The position numbers and the translations under genes are program-made. The notes under the pieces are model-generated. The model was given only the letters and a program-made list of their open reading frames with translations, was not told where the DNA came from and did no database searches. Shown in pieces: positions 13,285-15,988 of a stretch of 15,988 nucleotides of DNA. Source of the stretch: JALQTD01 sp965657495 (GTDB lineage: Bacteria > Bacteroidota > Bacteroidia > Flavobacteriales_D > Sanyastnellaceae); contig CBFHPD010000144.1 in assembly GCA_965657495.1 (NCBI GenBank), forward strand, positions 1 through 15,988, given 5' to 3'. Position 1 is the stretch's first letter; the number at the start of each line of letters is the position of its first letter.

Positions 13285-15036
13285 ATGGAGCAAGCACAAT
13301 ACACCGTCAGCGCACGGAAATACAGGCCGCAAGATTGGGACGCGGTGGTCGGCCAAGCGGGCATCACCCGCACGCTGCAACAAGCGATTGCGAGCAACCA
13401 AATCGCGCAGGCCTACCTGTTCTGCGGCCCCCGTGGCGTGGGCAAGACCACGTCGGCGCGGATCTTTGCGCGCGCCATCAATGCCTTCGAAGCCGGTCAC
13501 GACGAGGACCAAGCCTTCAATGTGTTTGAGCTCGACGCCGCGTCGAACAACAAGGTGGAGGACATCCGTTCCATCGTGGACCAGGTCCGCATTCCCCCGC
13601 AGCAGGGCAAATACAAAGTGTACATCATCGACGAGGTGCACATGCTGAGCCAGGCGGCGTTCAACGCGTTCTTGAAAACGCTCGAAGAGCCGCCGCCCCA
13701 TGCGGTGTTCATCTTGGCGACCACCGAGAAGCACAAGATCCTGCCGACCATCCTCTCCCGCTGCCAGATCTTCGATTTCCACCGCATCACAGTGGAGGAC
13801 ATGGTGAAGCACTTGCAGGGCATTTGCGCGCAAGAAGGGGTGACGGCCGAGGAGGCCGCCCTGCACGTGGTGGCCCAAAAGGCGGACGGCGCCCTCCGCG
13901 ATGCCTTGAGCATCTTCGACCAGTTGGTGGCGTTCGCCGGCCGCAACCTGACCTATGAGGTGGTGGCGGAACACTTGCACGTGTTGGACCACACCACCTA
14001 CTTCACCATCGTGGACCACGCCTTGAAAGGGGAGGTGGCCCCGGCGTTGATGGTGCTCGACGGGATCATCAGCCGTGGATTCGACCCGCATCACTTCATT
14101 TCGGGGCTCGGCGCGCATTTCCGCAATGTGTTGGTGGCGAAGGATGCGGCCACGACGGCGCTCATCGAAGGCCCGGATGATTTGAAGCAGAAAATGGCGG
14201 AGCAGGCGGCCCAGTGCTCGTTGACCTTCCTGATACGGGGTTTGGACCACATCAACCAAGCGGATGTGCAGTACCGCGGCAGCCAACACCAGAGGCTGCT
14301 GGTCGAATTGACGCTCATGCAAATCTGCTCCCTGATGGAAGCGGACAAAAAAAAAATAACGGCACTCGTTCCCATCCTCGCTGACGCGTGGCGCGGGAAC
14401 CGCACCCCGGCCTCTGCGCCGCTGCGGGCCCCGGCTGCCCCGGCTGCCGCCCTAGCCGCACAGGCCCCGGTCGTTGCGCCAGCCGCTGAGGCCCCCGCCG
14501 TCCCAGAGAACCGTCCAGCCCCACCACCTTCAATCCCCCCTGCGGGGCCGCTGAAGGTAGGCGGACTGCGCAAGCGCGCAGTGAAGGTGGCGGTCCCCGA
14601 ATCGCTCGCCGTGGGCACCGAACGGGAAAAGAAGCCCGAAGAACTGCCGCCCATTCCTGAGGACTGGCGAGATCCCGTCACCCTCGAGTCCGTGCAGGCG
14701 GCCTTCACCGGCTTCACCGACCGGATGCAGGCGGAGCAGCGCACGAATTTGGCCGCGACCCTGCGCAGCGCGGATTTTGCCTTGGACGGGGAAGCGATGC
14801 GCCTGACCGTCATCAACGACGTGCAGTTGGAGCAGCTCGCTGACATCCGGCCGGTGCTCTTGGACACCTTGCGGCGGCAGCTGCGGAACGCGGCGTTGGA
14901 GCTGCGGGTGGAGGTGAGCCAGCGCGATGAGCCCACGCGCAAGTACATGACTGAGCGCGATCGGTACGACGCAATGGTCGAAGCCCAGCCGGGGTTGGAC
15001 GTCTTGCGGCGGCGGTTAGATTTGGACCTCCGATGA
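13285..15036 (+). CDS. dnaX: DnaX, DNA polymerase III subunit tau (and possibly gamma)
   Basis: DnaX forms the ATPase motor of the sliding-clamp loader and joins polymerases to the helicase. The 583-residue protein has the AAA+ core: GPRGVGKT (48-55, Walker A), IIDEVHML (114-121, Walker B), FILATTE (142-148, sensor 1), LSRCQ (157-161, with R159 in the arginine-finger SRC motif) and GALRDALSIFDQ (202-213, sensor 2). The collar domain III runs to about 355. A Pro/Ala-rich linker (about 372-422) and a tau-specific C-terminal domain follow. The four-cysteine zinc module usually found after Walker A is absent; residues 65-84 have no Cys. From what I know of the family this is common in Flavobacteriales. 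Ten consecutive A residues at codons 355-358 mark the end of domain III and look like a slippage site. The ATG at 13285 gives the normal N terminus. No convincing promoter was found in the 73 bases upstream. Confidence 0.97.
   Translation: MEQAQYTVSARKYRPQDWDAVVGQAGITRTLQQAIASNQIAQAYLFCGPRGVGKTTSARIFARAINAFEAGHDEDQAFNVFELDAASNNKVEDIRSIVDQVRIPPQQGKYKVYIIDEVHMLSQAAFNAFLKTLEEPPPHAVFILATTEKHKILPTILSRCQIFDFHRITVEDMVKHLQGICAQEGVTAEEAALHVVAQKADGALRDALSIFDQLVAFAGRNLTYEVVAEHLHVLDHTTYFTIVDHALKGEVAPALMVLDGIISRGFDPHHFISGLGAHFRNVLVAKDAATTALIEGPDDLKQKMAEQAAQCSLTFLIRGLDHINQADVQYRGSQHQRLLVELTLMQICSLMEADKKKITALVPILADAWRGNRTPASAPLRAPAAPAAALAAQAPVVAPAAEAPAVPENRPAPPPSIPPAGPLKVGGLRKRAVKVAVPESLAVGTEREKKPEELPPIPEDWRDPVTLESVQAAFTGFTDRMQAEQRTNLAATLRSADFALDGEAMRLTVINDVQLEQLADIRPVLLDTLRRQLRNAALELRVEVSQRDEPTRKYMTERDRYDAMVEAQPGLDVLRRRLDLDLR
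14347..14384 (+). promoter_or_regulatory. Candidate slippage/frameshift site in dnaX (A10 with stops in both other frames)
   Basis: Ten A residues (14347-14356) encode Lys355-357 and the first base of the ATA codon. If one A is lost (or a +1 shift occurs) the next codon is TAA at 14357-14359, ending the protein after K357. If one A is gained (or a -1 shift occurs) nine codons follow (NNGTRSHPR) before TGA at 14382-14384. Both give a protein holding only domains I-III, like gamma. A modest stem can form downstream (GTTCCC 14368-14373 with GGGAAC 14395-14400). The known parallels are the A9 transcriptional slippage of Thermus dnaX and the A AAA AAG ribosomal shift of E. coli dnaX. That it works here is inference. 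Confidence 0.6.
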
Positions 15037-15080
15037 GCGCGGATGACAGAACCGTGACGAAGTTCGGTTGTTATCTTGGC

Positions 15081-15988
15081 ATGCAAACGACTCCCTTGCG
15101 CTTCCTCCTCTTGGCGCCCTTGATGTGTTGGTTCGCGGCGGCTTCAGGCCAAAACGGCATCATCCGCGGCACGGTGTTCGACGCCACCACCAACGACCCC
15201 ATTCCTTTTGCGACCGTGGTGTTGGAGGGCGAATCATCCGGTGCCTCCACCGATTTTGACGGCGCCTTCGAGTTGCCCGACGTGCCCGCTGGCCTACGAA
15301 ACGTCACCGTCTCCTTCGTCGGCTACCAGGCCCAAACCGTCTTCGAAATCGAGGTCACGCCTGCCCGCCCGGCCGTCATCCGGGTCGGCCTCAAAGAGCA
15401 GGCCGTGGCCATCGAAGCCGCGGAGGTCGTCACCGAGCGCCGCGCCACCCAAGGAGAAGCCCCCCTCAGCGTCCGGAGCCTCGGCACGAATGAAATCAAG
15501 CGCAACCCGGGCGGCGGCCGCGACATCAGCCGCGCCATCCGCACGTTGCCCGGGGTCGCTGCCATCCCCTCGTTCCGGAACGACATCGTCATCCGCGGCG
15601 GTTCCCCCAACGAAAACCGCTTCTACATCGACGGCATCGAGATCCCCAACATCAACCACTTCGCCACCCAAGGCGCGAGCGGCGGCCCGGTCGGCATGAT
15701 CAACGTCGACCTCGTCGAAAACATCGACTTCTACGCCGGCGCCTTCCCCGCCGCCCGCGGCAACGCCTTGAGCAGCGTCCTCGAGTTCAAGTTCAAGGAA
15801 GCCCGGACGGACGAGTGGACGGCGAACCTCGTGGTGGGCACAAGCGACCTCGGCCTCACCCTCGAAGGGCCGACGGGCGAGCACAGCTCCCTCATCGCCA
15901 GCTTCCGCCGGAGTTACCTCCAGCTGCTGTTCGAGGCCTTGGGGCTTCCGTTTTTGCCCATTTACAACGACTACCAATTCAAATGGAC
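15081..15988 (+). CDS. TonB-dependent outer-membrane receptor with carboxypeptidase-like N-terminal domain (3' end missing)
   Basis: The frame runs open from ATG 15081 to the right edge (302 full codons), so only the N-terminal part is seen. A signal peptide (MQTTPLRF, hydrophobic 8-21, cleavage near ASG-QN) is followed by a CarboxypepD-regulatory-like domain (about 25-112: GIIRGTVFDATTNDPIPFAT, then GASTDFDGAFELPDVPAG and VSFVGYQAQ). After it comes a TonB plug domain (about 115-235: LPGVAAIPSFRNDIVIRGGS, then NENRFYIDGIEIPNINHF). The start of the barrel follows. It probably imports a TonB-energised ligand; no SusD partner or substrate hint is visible. An earlier in-frame ATG at 15033 overlaps the dnaX stop as ATGA but would put 16 extra polar residues before the signal peptide, so 15081 is preferred. 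Codons end mostly in C, unlike dnaX before it. Confidence 0.9.
   Translation, partial: MQTTPLRFLLLAPLMCWFAAASGQNGIIRGTVFDATTNDPIPFATVVLEGESSGASTDFDGAFELPDVPAGLRNVTVSFVGYQAQTVFEIEVTPARPAVIRVGLKEQAVAIEAAEVVTERRATQGEAPLSVRSLGTNEIKRNPGGGRDISRAIRTLPGVAAIPSFRNDIVIRGGSPNENRFYIDGIEIPNINHFATQGASGGPVGMINVDLVENIDFYAGAFPAARGNALSSVLEFKFKEARTDEWTANLVVGTSDLGLTLEGPTGEHSSLIASFRRSYLQLLFEALGLPFLPIYNDYQFKW

Noticed and set aside
14401..14560. Repeated CCGGCTGCC-like units as a tandem repeat
   Set aside because: They are the Pro/Ala-rich linker of tau, a low-complexity coding stretch and not a separate repeat element.
15072..15079. TATCTTGG as a -7 element for the TonB receptor
   Set aside because: It ends one base before ATG 15081, so transcription would begin inside the coding region; one fixed base also mismatches.
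1..15988. tRNA, rRNA, CRISPR array, insertion sequence or attachment site
   Set aside because: I looked for cloverleaf-type sequences, regularly spaced repeats, transposase motifs and terminal inverted repeats by eye and found none; a profile search would be needed to exclude small RNAs.

Overview
The window looks like chromosomal DNA of a high-GC member of the Bacteroidota, most likely near the Flavobacteriales. The grounds are several promoter-like sites of the Bacteroidota type (TTG, about 20 bases, TAnnTTTG), an rpsF-rpsR-rplI operon with no ssb gene inside it, a menaquinone cluster with a short MenE, a family S37 secreted peptidase, a lipoprotein joining an OmpA-like segment to TPRs, a carboxypeptidase-regulatory-like TonB receptor, and a DnaX that lacks the usual zinc-binding cysteines. 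The lineage call is inference; no rRNA gene is present.

Layout. Positions 1-4374 (+) hold a tightly overlapped run: menD (5' end cut off), menA, menC, menE and rdgB. The first four make and prenylate the naphthoquinone ring of menaquinone; menB, which would act between MenE and MenA, is not in the window. accA (4439-5395, +) follows, then a TPR/OmpA-like lipoprotein of unknown role (5448-7160, +) closed by a strong terminator. A secreted S37 peptidase (7274-8590, +) ends tail to tail with a trmH-like gene, overlapping it by 12 bp. The minus strand from 12297 down to 8579 carries rpsF-rpsR-rplI, a terminator, uvrB and the trmH-like gene.

Positions 12316-13211 (+) are the remains of an FkbM-type methyltransferase gene, with a frameshift at a G run and two in-frame stops. 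dnaX (13285-15036, +) encodes the clamp-loader tau subunit, and a TonB-dependent receptor (15081 to the window edge) comes last.

The most interesting signal is a run of ten A residues inside dnaX, exactly where the clamp-loader core (domains I-III) ends. Losing one A gives an immediate TAA, and gaining one A (or a ribosomal -1 shift) gives a TGA nine codons later. This is the arrangement expected of a programmed slippage site that makes a short gamma-like subunit, as known in Thermus and, by a ribosomal route, in E. coli. Other points are a four-tract G-quadruplex motif in menE, an abrupt switch of third-base usage within menE, and promoters packed against terminators. I see no mobile element, CRISPR array, tRNA or rRNA, and no clearly new multi-gene system.
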